A DNA stretch of 64,000 bases from Roseburia sp. (GCA_023665905.1 JAMPDA010000004.1:1-64000), one strand, 5' to 3'. Shown: positions 1 through 8,852, counted from the first letter of the stretch. Translations and numbers: made by a program. The notes: generated by a model from the letters alone, not told the origin.

Positions 1-2
1 GC

Positions 3-50
3 ACATATGATGATGAGTATATAATGGTAAAAAAACTATATAAGAATTAA
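3..50 (+). CDS. 3' end of an unidentified gene cut by the left window edge
   Basis: A short open frame enters from the left edge and reads TYDDEYIMVKKLYKN before a TAA stop at 48-50. A good rho-independent terminator lies 58 bases downstream on the same strand, which is what one expects after a real gene end. Only 15 residues are visible, so no function can be given and the frame itself could be chance. Confidence 0.35.
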   Translation, partial: TYDDEYIMVKKLYKN

Positions 51-108
51 AAATACACCATATTATAAATAAAATTCGTTTTAGGTTACGACTGCTCCAC
101 CATATGGT

Positions 109-160
109 AACTATCCGAACCTATATGTTTAAATACATAATATTCGGGTAGTTTTTATTT
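109..160 (+). terminator. Rho-independent terminator
   Basis: The arms AACTATCCGAA (109-119) and TTCGGGTAGTT (143-153) form an 11-bp stem with one G-U pair and are followed by TTTATTT. It would end transcription entering from the left edge. The stem word ATCCGAAC also occurs in the hairpin of the repeat at 4.3 kb. Confidence 0.6.
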
Positions 161-412
161 AGGACCATAGTAGCTCTGCCAAATGCCGTTGCGTACGGAC
201 TCCGTCTTACAATCACTATATATCCTTGTAGACAGAGTTCCAAAACACAATATTCTTACCAACAGCAATGCAATAACGCATTGCTTTTATATTTTACCAT
301 ATTACAATATTCAAATCGAACAATAATACAGATTTCATGATTTCAAACCAAACAAGAACTATCTGAATCTATATGAAGAATTACCTACTTACGAAAAATA
401 CATGTTATATAC
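161..412. other. AT-rich intergenic stretch, no gene seen
   Basis: No convincing reading frame or RNA was recognised between the left-edge terminator and the 3' end of the small membrane-protein gene. The sequence is AT-rich like the two genes that follow. Confidence 0.5.
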
Positions 413-994
413 TTATTTATTATGTAAATTCTTCTCCCCTTCAATGATATCTTGTATTTCTTGAATTAATTTTCGTAACTCAATAGCCTTTTCATCGATT
501 TCTTTTTTATCCCCATCATTTTTGTGAAAAATTAATGTGGAACATCTATAGTTATAAACAGTATTAAAAAGCGATTTTATATCAATATTAAACTTTTCAG
601 CATCATTTTTTGAACTAATAGGGGTTTGATTGTCACACCTACATAACAAATCAATTATGCCATTAATTGAAAAGTTAAAATCTCCTTTTTGCATTGAAGT
701 AACATGCTTATTTAAATCAATATTTTCTGAATAGCAGTATAGAACATTTACTTTATTATTTTCATTGAGTCCAATGCTTTTATCCAACAAGTCTAATAAC
801 CAACTTAGTTGAGAATAAAACCCATATATAGCATCCGTTCTTTTTTTGCTCATATATTTTAGTATATTCACAACAGTAAATACTCCTATTACTATGGCGT
901 TGATGGTTCCTAAAATGGTAAATATAACCAATAAAATATCAGTAGCATTTACATCACTAATTATATGATATACCTCATTACTCATATTACACAT
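413..994 (-). CDS. Small membrane protein of unknown function, partner of the P-loop ATPase
   Basis: A 193-residue protein. Residues about 18-47 form one long or two closely spaced hydrophobic segments, followed by a basic KKR stop-transfer motif and a roughly 145-residue soluble, lysine- and asparagine-rich domain that should face the cytoplasm. I do not recognise the family. It starts 22 bases after the stop of the large ATPase and shares its AT-rich composition, so the two are almost certainly co-transcribed. An AGGAGA ribosome site lies about 16 bases before the ATG, longer than usual; the Met four codons in is a less likely alternative. Inference: a membrane-bound effector or anchor controlled by the ATPase, as in many two-gene defence cassettes; the sequence does not prove this. 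Confidence 0.7.
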   Translation of the reverse strand: MCNMSNEVYHIISDVNATDILLVIFTILGTINAIVIGVFTVVNILKYMSKKRTDAIYGFYSQLSWLLDLLDKSIGLNENNKVNVLYCYSENIDLNKHVTSMQKGDFNFSINGIIDLLCRCDNQTPISSKNDAEKFNIDIKSLFNTVYNYRCSTLIFHKNDGDKKEIDEKAIELRKLIQEIQDIIEGEKNLHNK

Positions 995-1016
995 ATTTCT
1001 TATTCTTTGTTCTCCT

Positions 1017-3530
1017 TTAATTATATTTTTTGATTATACAATATTCTAATACGTTTACTCTTGCTTTTTCTATATTGCTAGCAAAACCTTTATAATACTG
1101 TTCCCTGTCTCTTAATCGCCGTTTTGATCCTATATAATACACTAATTCTGGATTATTTGATTTCTTTGTATCAACGACATCTTGAAGCTTATCAACATAT
1201 TCCTGCATTACATCCAATATTTTGCTCGACAATAAAATACAATCTTGCTTACTAATAATTCCTTCATTTTTGTATTTATATAAAATATAATTACGATAGT
1301 AATCCAAATAGCTGATATGACTATCTATTAAACGTTCTACATGAGTAACTTCTACGCCATCATTTTTTACATAAAGATACCCTCTTTTTTCAGCTTCACC
1401 ATTACTATACATAAAGGCGTAGTTTAAATTAGGAGAGAAGAATAACTCATCCTGCGTAATAATTTCATTAATGCAACTCATTGCTTGTTGCTTTATAATT
1501 TCAATAACTTTTAAGCATTTAAACTCTTCACCATCTTTTTCCAAATACATGCCATCAAAAAGGGATTTGCTTTTCTCTATATATCGACAAATGAAATACT
1601 CATAATCAGACATTCGATTTAAATAGAATCTTCCCGCGGCTGTAATTTTTACACTATAATTTTCGTCATCCTCATTATGGTAATAAAGATAACTAATCAC
1701 ATCATATAATTTCGATTCATTAAATTGCTCGCTATTAAACTTAATAACAACATTTTGACACCAATGAGTTTTTTTCTTACTCGGCTTATTTAAATTATAT
1801 AGTACGTGAATTATATTATTAAGTTCTGCTTCATCAATTAATTCATTACCCTTTTGAAAAGCTCCTTTAATCAAATTAACAATTGTAATATAATTTTCAG
1901 TTTCAGGAGAATACTCCTTATCCTTTTTTGCAGAAATATATGTTAAAATTTTCCTTGCATAAGACTTACCAACATTAGGATGTTTACCCTTTACATAAAT
2001 ATCATCAAAATAGCCTTTATTATCTATTCCATTAAAAAGCAGATGAACGATTAAATCTCGAGAGGCGCGCCTATGCACATCAGCCAAATAATGCGACATT
2101 TTGCTATCGCTGTTATCCCCCTTCCCGCTATTTAATGCCCCTTGTCTAATCTTTTCTGCTTCGTTATAAAGTTGAATATATTGTTCGGCATCCTGTTCTA
2201 AAATAACATCACACAGATATTCATTCATCCGTCGTTTATTTTGATTGTGCATTTCTGATATCCTGTTCAGTTTGCCATGATACTTTGCATCGTCATCTAA
2301 CGCAATAACTATAGCTTTAGCAATGCTACTATTTGCTGATTCCACACCTTTTTTTGCGAAAAATTCAATTCTTTTTTTAGCAATTTGAGCTGGAATAAAC
2401 CAATCAGAAATATTTATTTCTTCGCGATCATTATCCTCGTCATTCGCAGTAGGCAGAATTTTAGCAGTTGTATCTCTTAACGCAATTATGAAACTAAAAT
2501 TTTTCCAAAAAACATCTCGCCCCATCCAGCTCTCATATTGTTCTTTCAATTGTGTCAACTCATTTGTAAAAATATTGCAAACCAATATGATATCACGATC
2601 ATACACAGCATCCGGACCTATATAATGCTCAATACTATCTAAAGCAATAAAACATTTCTTTCCTTGTGGGATCTCGGCCCACTTAAGCATAATAAAAAAA
2701 GAAAAAAAGTATCTTATTAATGTACTTAAAGCATTTTTGGTAATATTCTGATTAACCACATTTAATCTCTCAACTATAAGATTACGAATACTATATCTAA
2801 ATGATTTATATAAATCGGCATAATCTATTTGCTCTGATTCTTTGTTTACATATTCTTCTATACATGAATAAAATGCTTCGTAATCCTCATTATTATTTTT
2901 TATATTCTTATTATAAAATGTGACGTATTTGTTTAACTTTTTTCTATGCGTAGGCACATCTTCATCAGCTTTTTTCTTAAAAATATCGATGGTATCATTA
3001 ACTATTTTAAATAATAGTTTACTGAGTGTTTCCTGTGAGATTAGATTTTCAAACCTAATACCCAAGATATCTGTTGAAGAAGTATCTGTTGAAGATAAAT
3101 CAAATACATGGGTTATATTCTTATTTTGGCGACAGTTTAAAAATAAGTGTCCTAAGTATGTACTCTTACCAGATCCAGAATAACCACATATGTAACGAAT
3201 TTTAGGATCATTATTTGTATAAAGATCATTTTCAAATTTATTTTTTAAAGCATTAAGATTATTAAGCTCTTGTATTTCCATTTCAATTTCAGCAATAGCA
3301 TCTTTATTTGATTCCTGCTTATTCCCTATTAACTCATCCAATTCACGATTTAATATTTCAAGCCTTTCTTCAAATACAGGGGCAACATATAGTTGCTGCA
3401 TAAAATTATATTCATCCAACCCGCAAGACGGTGCATTAGTATAAGCCGATGTATATGGAGTGCATTTTAATATGTCTTGTAATGCATATTGTTTAAAATA
3501 AACTGATTTCTTTTGTATTTTATGTTTCAT
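1017..3530 (-). CDS. Large P-loop NTPase, AAA+/STAND-like, unknown role
   Basis: An 837-residue protein. A charged helical region (about 50-105) is followed by a Walker A motif GYSGSGKST near residue 117, a Walker B-like strand CFIALDSIE near 294, and a later strand FIIALRDTTAK that looks like a sensor-type motif with arginine. The remaining 450 or so residues are helical with no recognised domain. The ATG at 3528-3530 is preferred over the upstream GTG because GAGG sits 7 bases before it. A promoter with TTGACT, 17-bp spacer and TATCTT is placed at 3549-3577. Base composition is much more AT-rich than the housekeeping genes further right, which suggests acquisition by transfer. The layout of a big ATPase followed by a small membrane protein resembles antiphage cassettes, but no known system is matched with confidence. 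Confidence 0.75.
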   Translation of the reverse strand: MKHKIQKKSVYFKQYALQDILKCTPYTSAYTNAPSCGLDEYNFMQQLYVAPVFEERLEILNRELDELIGNKQESNKDAIAEIEMEIQELNNLNALKNKFENDLYTNNDPKIRYICGYSGSGKSTYLGHLFLNCRQNKNITHVFDLSSTDTSSTDILGIRFENLISQETLSKLLFKIVNDTIDIFKKKADEDVPTHRKKLNKYVTFYNKNIKNNNEDYEAFYSCIEEYVNKESEQIDYADLYKSFRYSIRNLIVERLNVVNQNITKNALSTLIRYFFSFFIMLKWAEIPQGKKCFIALDSIEHYIGPDAVYDRDIILVCNIFTNELTQLKEQYESWMGRDVFWKNFSFIIALRDTTAKILPTANDEDNDREEINISDWFIPAQIAKKRIEFFAKKGVESANSSIAKAIVIALDDDAKYHGKLNRISEMHNQNKRRMNEYLCDVILEQDAEQYIQLYNEAEKIRQGALNSGKGDNSDSKMSHYLADVHRRASRDLIVHLLFNGIDNKGYFDDIYVKGKHPNVGKSYARKILTYISAKKDKEYSPETENYITIVNLIKGAFQKGNELIDEAELNNIIHVLYNLNKPSKKKTHWCQNVVIKFNSEQFNESKLYDVISYLYYHNEDDENYSVKITAAGRFYLNRMSDYEYFICRYIEKSKSLFDGMYLEKDGEEFKCLKVIEIIKQQAMSCINEIITQDELFFSPNLNYAFMYSNGEAEKRGYLYVKNDGVEVTHVERLIDSHISYLDYYRNYILYKYKNEGIISKQDCILLSSKILDVMQEYVDKLQDVVDTKKSNNPELVYYIGSKRRLRDREQYYKGFASNIEKARVNVLEYCIIKKYN

Positions 3531-3548
3531 TTGCACACCTCACTTATA

Positions 3549-3577
3549 AAGATATCATATTAGTAACTTAAAGTCAA
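3549..3577 (-). promoter_or_regulatory. Predicted sigma-A promoter of the ATPase/membrane-protein pair
   Basis: Read on the minus strand: -35 TTGACT (3572-3577), 17-bp spacer, -10 TATCTT (3549-3554). Confidence 0.5.
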
Positions 3578-3936
3578 ATATATTAGTGTCCAAATATATT
3601 GCCTTTTGGCGTTTAGGTTTGGCACAGATAAAAACCATAAGTCAACGGCTAAACATATTTCTTAAAGCATTTAGGTGTCATCAGGTCGAGTTCATAACGA
3701 GCTTATCGTATCTACAAATATCGCAAAGAAAATAATTAATAAGGGTTCGCAGCGACTGCCTTTGCACGCTCGGCGTTCATTTCAGTTTTTTCGTTCGTTT
3801 CTTTGCGAGCGGATGCATAATTAAAGCCACGTGCGGCGCACTTGTATCAAGACAAGTACACGTTTAATAGTCAAAAAAGGGTTTTCATTATAACTATTTG
3901 ACTGATAGATAAATTGTATTTTTTATTGTGTTTATG
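3578..3936. other. Intergenic stretch of about 360 bases, no gene recognised
   Basis: It holds no convincing reading frame. It is AT-rich with a short more GC-rich patch around 3750-3850. It separates the ATPase cassette from the small-gene group and may be a junction or remnant of an insertion. Confidence 0.5.
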
Positions 3937-4209
3937 TTATTCCAAGACGATGCCTTCTCCGACTATCCTAGTACCCTCAACAATATTAAATCTGACTCCT
4001 ATCTTCAATTTGTAATAACCAACATCATCATACAAAAGTTTTACGACCGCATTTCCAAACACGCCGTATTCTTTTGAATCTAATTCTATAAATTCTACTC
4101 CGAGAAGTTCGTTATCCCCATTTACAACAAAATGTGGTCTATAATTTATTGACGGTAATGAATTCCTTGTTCCGCGATAAAATTTCACGTTTGCCTTTAT
4201 AGTTCTCAT
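3937..4209 (-). CDS. Small EF-Tu domain III-like protein
   Basis: A 90-residue protein with no signal peptide or membrane segment. The order RPHFVV, a central strand region, then FNIVEGTRIVGEGIV closely follows the last beta-barrel domain of elongation factor Tu, where the corresponding words are RPQFYF and FAIREGGRTVGAGVV. It lacks the GTPase domain and domain II, so it cannot be a working elongation factor; stand-alone copies of this domain are known in Firmicutes without clear function. GGAG sits just before the ATG. The promoter carried by the repeat at 4255-4283 drives it. Confidence 0.65.
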   Translation of the reverse strand: MRTIKANVKFYRGTRNSLPSINYRPHFVVNGDNELLGVEFIELDSKEYGVFGNAVVKLLYDDVGYYKLKIGVRFNIVEGTRIVGEGIVLE

Positions 4210-4234
4210 AAAATTTCTCCGTTAAATTACTTTT

Positions 4235-4405
4235 TTGCCCTATCAAGCAATTACATTGTAACATAAACAATACGATTTTTCAAGCATATATGAGCGTGTC
4301 AACGTAAAAGCACGCAAACAATGTTTCTGTCCGTAAAAAATAGGTTCGGATTTGTTACATTCTCGTCAAGAGTAGGACTATCCGAACCGTTATGTTTGTA
4401 TCGTC
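4235..4405 (-). repeat. Promoter-bearing intergenic repeat, copy A
   Basis: About 170 bases aligning base for base over most of their length with 6334-6497. Reading the minus strand, it begins with a hairpin (CGGTTCGGAT pairing with ATCCGAACC, then TATTTTTT) able to end upstream transcription, and ends with a consensus promoter firing into the next gene. It thus acts as a terminator-promoter unit. Confidence 0.6.
4255..4283 (-). promoter_or_regulatory. Sigma-A promoter inside repeat copy A
   Basis: -35 TTGAAA (4278-4283), exact 17-bp spacer, -10 TACAAT (4255-4260). Both hexamers and the spacer length are identical in copy B. It reads into the EF-Tu-like gene at 4209. Confidence 0.7.
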
Positions 4406-4592
4406 CTTTTTCTTTTGCGTTTTCAATCGTTTGCTCCGCCGTTTCGTCGTAGTATTCGTCGGGCAATTTCTCTTGCGAAGTTAAGCCGAACTTAAAGAAT
4501 ATTACGGTTACGCCGTCGAAAAGTATTGTATTGGTTTGAGTGTCGATTTTGAACCGAGATCGACTTTTGTGATAACCGTGCCACAATCGCAA
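4299..4592 (-). CDS. Doubtful small ORF running into repeat copy A
   Basis: An open frame of 97 codons. Its last 30 or so residues are simply a translation of the terminator hairpin part of repeat copy A, so at most the first two thirds could be original coding sequence. No ribosome site is seen before the Met and no family is recognised. It may be the remnant of a longer gene whose 3' end was replaced when the repeat arrived, or not a gene at all. Confidence 0.25.
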   Translation of the reverse strand: MRLWHGYHKSRSRFKIDTQTNTILFDGVTVIFFKFGLTSQEKLPDEYYDETAEQTIENAKEKGRYKHNGSDSPTLDENVTNPNLFFTDRNIVCVLLR

Positions 4593-4645
4593 CTCCGAAA
4601 GGCTAAGTCAAGGACAGCATCGGAAAATATATCTTATATTTTTTA

Positions 4646-5584
4646 TCAGTCTTCCCACATTACTTGACTGTTCGACATTAAATCTAAAATTTCTTTTCTT
4701 TCTTTTAATTCCTGTCGAGAAAAATTTGTGTAAGCATCCTCAACAAAATCATTAAGTAAGACAGAAGATTTGAAATTTGTTATATCAAGCAGATATTCCG
4801 GTATCATATATTCATCAAAATCCAATACGGCGAGCGATTTAAAAAACTTTAAAAACTTAGTTTTCTTTTTGGCAGATAACAAGTAGATTAAAAATTCTTT
4901 AAATGCGTATTCTTCGATTTGCAAAATGTCGTATAGTTTCTCTTCTTCTCTTCTATAAAAAATCTTAGCGGCATTAGAGTCGGAACTCATTTCACATGTA
5001 AACAGACCAAGGCCGTTTGCTTTTTCCCAGATTTCATTATAATACTTATATGAAATTTGTCCTAAAAGATTGATAAAGTACGACTTCATTTTTCTATAGT
5101 CTTGTTCTAAAAACGGCGCACCGATCGATATGCTTGTACCCGTTCTTTTATTGATAAAGTCTATAAGCATATTACATAATTCGGTTTCGTTATAATCAAT
5201 TTGATATTCGGCATAGCGAAAGTCATCATAATATCTTCTGAATAATTCCAGCAACGCAATTTGATTTTTATTAAAAGTAATTCCGAAAATCTCTTTAATT
5301 TTATTTTGCAGAATAATATGATTATGCTCTTTAAGACATTTCAATGGCGTTTCCAATTCACTTTCTGAAACCATGTTCATGCATAATAATATTTTTTGCA
5401 GCCTTTCTATACCGACAGCGCCATTATAAAGAATAGTATTCACATTAAAGTGATTACCCACAAATGAAAGGGCTTTCATTTTGATTGCAGACTCATAAAT
5501 AAATTCACCGGCGATTTCAAGCTCTCTCCCCATATTAAAATTTTTAAAATATTCGATATTCGAAAAACCTGATTTATACGCCAT
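4646..5584 (-). CDS. Hypothetical helical protein in an operon with an alpha/beta hydrolase
   Basis: A 312-residue soluble protein, rich in Glu, Lys, Tyr and Phe, predicted mostly alpha-helical, with no signal peptide, membrane segment or motif I can name. The ATG at 5584 is chosen because GGAG lies 9 bases before it; a Met 16 codons upstream would overlap the preceding gene by 47 bases and has no ribosome site. The hydrolase stop codon is one base upstream, so translation is coupled. Inference: it works together with the hydrolase, perhaps as a regulator or partner. AT-rich like the genes to its left. Confidence 0.65.
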   Translation of the reverse strand: MAYKSGFSNIEYFKNFNMGRELEIAGEFIYESAIKMKALSFVGNHFNVNTILYNGAVGIERLQKILLCMNMVSESELETPLKCLKEHNHIILQNKIKEIFGITFNKNQIALLELFRRYYDDFRYAEYQIDYNETELCNMLIDFINKRTGTSISIGAPFLEQDYRKMKSYFINLLGQISYKYYNEIWEKANGLGLFTCEMSSDSNAAKIFYRREEEKLYDILQIEEYAFKEFLIYLLSAKKKTKFLKFFKSLAVLDFDEYMIPEYLLDITNFKSSVLLNDFVEDAYTNFSRQELKERKEILDLMSNSQVMWED

Positions 5585-5585
5585 A

Positions 5586-6302
5586 TTAATATACTCCGAT
5601 AAATTGCTTAGCCCATTCAATAGGGTTTTCACGATATAATCCGCAATGTCCGTAACCTTTTATTTTACGAATATGATACTTTTTTAATCGCCCATTGCAA
5701 AATCGGGCTATATCCTTATTGCCATAGATAAACGTGACTTTTTCCCGTTCATCTTCAGACAAGTTATAAATTTTTGTGTTGTAACAACTTTCTACAAGGT
5801 TGTTCAGACTTTCCTGCGAAACGATAGGCGCAATATCCTTTTGGTATTCACCCATACCGTTAAAATGTTTGTTTAATTCTTGGGCAATATCATATTTGCC
5901 CGATTTAATTCTGGTTAAGCATTTAGTATAATTTTTAAGAAACCGGTTTTTCACAAACTTCGGGAAATCGAATAGCGGCGCGCTGTCTATCACTGCTTTT
6001 TCAATCATGGCGGCATTGTTACAAAAGAACTCATAGGCAATATTTCCGCCCAAAGAAAAACCCGCAACGGCATAAAGAGATAAAATATTATTTTCGGACA
6101 AGAACTCTTTAATTTGTCTGATTTCATCTGCCGTCGATATGAATGTGGAATTTTCATAATGCCCGGACAACGTAGGAACGATAACAAAACAATCGTTTGC
6201 AAGGAACTGTGTTATAGGCGCAAAAAAGTCCGCGCTCGTAAACAACGTATGAATTAGCAAAACCGCTTTATTATTTTTGTTGCCGAATGTCCGGAATATC
6301 AT
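5586..6302 (-). CDS. Alpha/beta-fold hydrolase, probable carboxylesterase or lipase-like enzyme
   Basis: A 238-residue cytoplasmic serine hydrolase of the alpha/beta fold. The nucleophile elbow GFSLGG is at 81-86 (Ser83), an oxyanion-hole segment LIHTLFT lies near 16-22 (HT instead of the common HG), an Asp in YGNKDIA near 194 may be the acid, and His219 in GYGHCG completes the triad. The substrate cannot be read from the sequence. First gene of a two-gene operon with the helical protein downstream. Its promoter lies in repeat copy B. Confidence 0.8.
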   Translation of the reverse strand: MIFRTFGNKNNKAVLLIHTLFTSADFFAPITQFLANDCFVIVPTLSGHYENSTFISTADEIRQIKEFLSENNILSLYAVAGFSLGGNIAYEFFCNNAAMIEKAVIDSAPLFDFPKFVKNRFLKNYTKCLTRIKSGKYDIAQELNKHFNGMGEYQKDIAPIVSQESLNNLVESCYNTKIYNLSEDEREKVTFIYGNKDIARFCNGRLKKYHIRKIKGYGHCGLYRENPIEWAKQFIGVY

Positions 6303-6333
6303 ATCGTTATACCTTATTTGAATTACTGTTTAT

Positions 6334-6497
6334 TGCCCTATTCGAGCAAATACATTGTAACACAAACGACACGGCTTTTCAAGTATATATATGTGTGTAA
6401 ATGAAGTAGCACACGAACAATGTTTCTATCCGTAAAATAGGGGTTGTATTTGTTTTACCCCGTCCACAAAAGGAACTATCCAAACGTTATATCGTGC
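6334..6497 (-). repeat. Promoter-bearing intergenic repeat, copy B
   Basis: Matches copy A at 4235-4405 over most of its length, including the TTGAAA-17-TACAAT promoter. The hairpin half has decayed: its CGTTTGGAT arm no longer pairs fully with ATACAACC. It sits directly before the alpha/beta hydrolase gene. Confidence 0.6.
6354..6382 (-). promoter_or_regulatory. Sigma-A promoter inside repeat copy B
   Basis: -35 TTGAAA (6377-6382), 17-bp spacer, -10 TACAAT (6354-6359), identical in hexamers and spacing to copy A. It drives the hydrolase operon. Confidence 0.7.
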
Positions 6498-6546
6498 AAA
6501 AAGGCGCAGGTTTAAAACGAATTGCACGGCAAAATATAGGCGCAAA

Positions 6547-7104
6547 TTATTTCATCACCCAATAGCCGTCGTACTTATACCCTGTTTTGCCGACAAGCAG
6601 ATGTTCGGACTTTGCAAATCCGACTTTAGAGATCGCATTGATCCTTTCTATCGCATAAATCGGCGCTTTGGTAATAACGCCGACGCAACCGAGCATTTCG
6701 GGAATGTGCGGCGTTATGAGCGAAATTATGCCGAAAAGCGCGTCGAAGTTTTCGTAGGCGCTGCGCACATCTACGCGCAAAATGCCCGTATTGTTAAACT
6801 CGTCGTCGGAAACTCGCAAACACAATTCTATCGTACCGACTGCTTTTGCCGCTGTCTTATCCACAACGGCAAGCCGCACAAACCAACCGTTTTTGTACGA
6901 CAGGTCCCAAAATTTTATTGCTTCCGCCATTCTCTCTTTTGTGGCGTAGTAAAAATTATCACCGTCGCAGTTATCGCTATTAAAAAACGGCAGTGCGTTT
7001 TTGTCGCTGTAAACTTTCAACAAATCGTCGAGATCGGTGTTCTCGACTTGTCTTAACACAAATCTATCGTTTTCGAGCGTCGGGCAGTGTTGATAAATAT
7101 TCAT
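6547..7104 (-). CDS. GNAT-family N-acetyltransferase
   Basis: A 185-residue acetyltransferase of the GNAT superfamily, RimJ/RimL-like. The N-terminal strand ENDRFVLRQVENTDLDDLLKVYSD is the usual opening of the fold, KAVGTIELCLRV is the central strand region, and ISKVGFAKSEHLL matches the segment after the acetyl-CoA loop. The substrate is unknown. The start at 7104 is chosen because GGAG lies 6 bases before it, and because the promoter -10 (7129-7134) falls inside the longer open frame, ruling out a more distal start. Monocistronic. Confidence 0.8.
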   Translation of the reverse strand: MNIYQHCPTLENDRFVLRQVENTDLDDLLKVYSDKNALPFFNSDNCDGDNFYYATKERMAEAIKFWDLSYKNGWFVRLAVVDKTAAKAVGTIELCLRVSDDEFNNTGILRVDVRSAYENFDALFGIISLITPHIPEMLGCVGVITKAPIYAIERINAISKVGFAKSEHLLVGKTGYKYDGYWVMK

Positions 7105-7128
7105 ACATTTCTCCATGATGTTTTTTTG

Positions 7129-7158
7129 ATTGTACCATAGAAGCAATCAGCGTGTCAA
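7129..7158 (-). promoter_or_regulatory. Sigma-A promoter of the GNAT gene
   Basis: -35 TTGACA (7153-7158), 18-bp spacer, -10 TACAAT (7129-7134). Confidence 0.65.
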
Positions 7159-7308
7159 GAAAACGGCGCGAGCCTGCGTAAACCGTTGATGTAAGTCGCC
7201 GAAAATATTGCCGCGAGCACATATTTTGCTTTACCGTCGATTACGCGCACACAATACATTCCGACGCTCATATATTGAATTATATATAGTCGGAGGTATA
7301 CGCATACA

Positions 7309-8589
7309 ATGAACCCGTTTAACGAAACCCCCATGCCGCTGATTGCGGCTTTTGAAAATTGGTCGCAGATCTATCCGAAGGCGTACAACAAATGCGAGGT
7401 CGATCCGTACACAAAAACACGCATTATTCTTATGAACGGCACGGAATTCGAGGCGAACTGGTTTTCTCATCAATTTTCACGACACATAACCGACACCGAT
7501 CTGCGGCGCGAGCTGGCGCTCACACGTGCTATAGAAAAGCAACAGCAGCAAAAGGTGTCGCTGCTGAAACCGGCTAACGAGAGCGCGCTCGAGCACACCA
7601 TCGCCTATGAGCAGCTTGCCGTCGATCTCACCGCCGAGCTCGCCAAGCGCGAAACCGACTGTTACGTAAAAAAGGCGCTCGATTTTGCACTGCTCGAAGA
7701 CTTCGATCATCTTTACCGCTACTCCGACCTATTGCAGATGACGCAAGGCGTTTACGCGGAAAAGCTCGTGGGCTGCTACACCGAAATAATGCCCGGGCGA
7801 CCTACCATATCGCATCACCGCTTCCCCATCGACAATGTTCGGCGCAGTATCAGCTCCTCGACCGCCGACAAGCAGACTATGCTTTCCACAATGATAATCA
7901 CCGCGGCGGAACAGCAGACGATGAACTACTATATGAACATCGCCAACCTCGCCACCGACGATCTGTCGCGGCGGTTGTATCAAGAAATCGCGCTCGTCGA
8001 AGAAGAGCACGTAACGCAGTACGAGGACCTTATGGCTGCCGACTCGACCTGGCTGGAAATGCTTTTATGGCACGAATATAACGAGTGCTATCTTTACTGG
8101 TCGTGCTATGTGACCGAGACCGACAGACGTATCAAAAAGTTGTGGGAGCAAAACCTTTCGATAGAAATAGCGCACCTGCACAAAGCCGCGGAACTGCTCG
8201 AAAAGTACGAGAGCAAAACATGGCAACAAGTCATTCCCGACGGGGAATTTCCCCCGCCCATATCGCTGCACGAGAACATCGACTACGTGCGCAACATACT
8301 CGGCTCGACCGTGCAGTTTACTTCGGTCAAAGAGGATTACGCAAAAGTCGATGAACTGCCTGCGGAAGCGGACTTTTTCGCATATCAGTCCATTATCAAC
8401 CCCACGCCGAAAATCGAGCCGGCGCACAATGTCATCGATATGCACATCTGCTCTTTCGGCACGGACTATCGCTTCGAAACAGATAAAAACCCCATAAAAC
8501 AGCTTCGAAACAGATGCTGTGACAATACTTCCGTCGGCAGAGTGCCTAACGCCGCTACAAGCACGGACTTTACGTGTAACGAAGAATAA
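7309..8589 (+). CDS. Ferritin-like diiron-type protein
   Basis: A 426-residue cytoplasmic protein. It contains repeated helices with carboxylate/histidine spacing typical of ferritin-like four-helix bundles: EHTIAYEQL near 94, LLEDFDHLYRY near 128, AAEQQTMNYYM near 199 and LVEEEHVTQYEDL near 231, then HEYNECYLYW. Rubrerythrin-type families use such EExxH helices to bind two irons for oxygen or peroxide removal, which would suit an anaerobe; the metal and activity are inferred. The last 30 or so residues (after FETDKNPIKQL) are unlike the rest and contain the direct repeat CTTCGAAACAGAT in the DNA, so the original C-terminus may have been altered. GGAGG lies about 14 bases before the ATG. Confidence 0.7.
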   Translation: MNPFNETPMPLIAAFENWSQIYPKAYNKCEVDPYTKTRIILMNGTEFEANWFSHQFSRHITDTDLRRELALTRAIEKQQQQKVSLLKPANESALEHTIAYEQLAVDLTAELAKRETDCYVKKALDFALLEDFDHLYRYSDLLQMTQGVYAEKLVGCYTEIMPGRPTISHHRFPIDNVRRSISSSTADKQTMLSTMIITAAEQQTMNYYMNIANLATDDLSRRLYQEIALVEEEHVTQYEDLMAADSTWLEMLLWHEYNECYLYWSCYVTETDRRIKKLWEQNLSIEIAHLHKAAELLEKYESKTWQQVIPDGEFPPPISLHENIDYVRNILGSTVQFTSVKEDYAKVDELPAEADFFAYQSIINPTPKIEPAHNVIDMHICSFGTDYRFETDKNPIKQLRNRCCDNTSVGRVPNAATSTDFTCNEE

Positions 8590-8643
8590 CGATAGATGTC
8601 GCCAAAATTCGTCTTAGATTAAAAATACTACACCGCGAAAACT

Positions 8644-8666
8644 GCACCGCACGTCGGTGCTTTTTT
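8644..8666 (+). terminator. Rho-independent terminator after the ferritin-like gene
   Basis: GCACC (8644-8648) pairs with GGTGC (8656-8660) and is followed by TTTTTT. Confidence 0.7.
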
Positions 8667-8792
8667 CGTGATAATATGCGTTTGAATTGTATATAACTTA
8701 AAAAGTATACGGTACTTGCCTGCGGAATTATCGATTGCCGCTCGACAAGGCGCATGCAAAGCTATCCTATAAGAACTCAGTCTTACTCCCTA

Positions 8793-8821
8793 TTGACAAT
8801 TACAATGCTTTGAGATATACT
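8793..8821 (+). promoter_or_regulatory. Sigma-A promoter of the small membrane protein gene
   Basis: -35 TTGACA (8793-8798), 17-bp spacer, -10 TATACT (8816-8821). Confidence 0.75.
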
Positions 8822-8852
8822 GTTTACAGTAAAATATTGTGAGGTAATAAGC

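Noticed and set aside
7309..8589. Frameshifted gene
   Set aside because: The ferritin-like frame is continuous over its whole length; only the last 30 residues look atypical, which is not enough to call a pseudogene.
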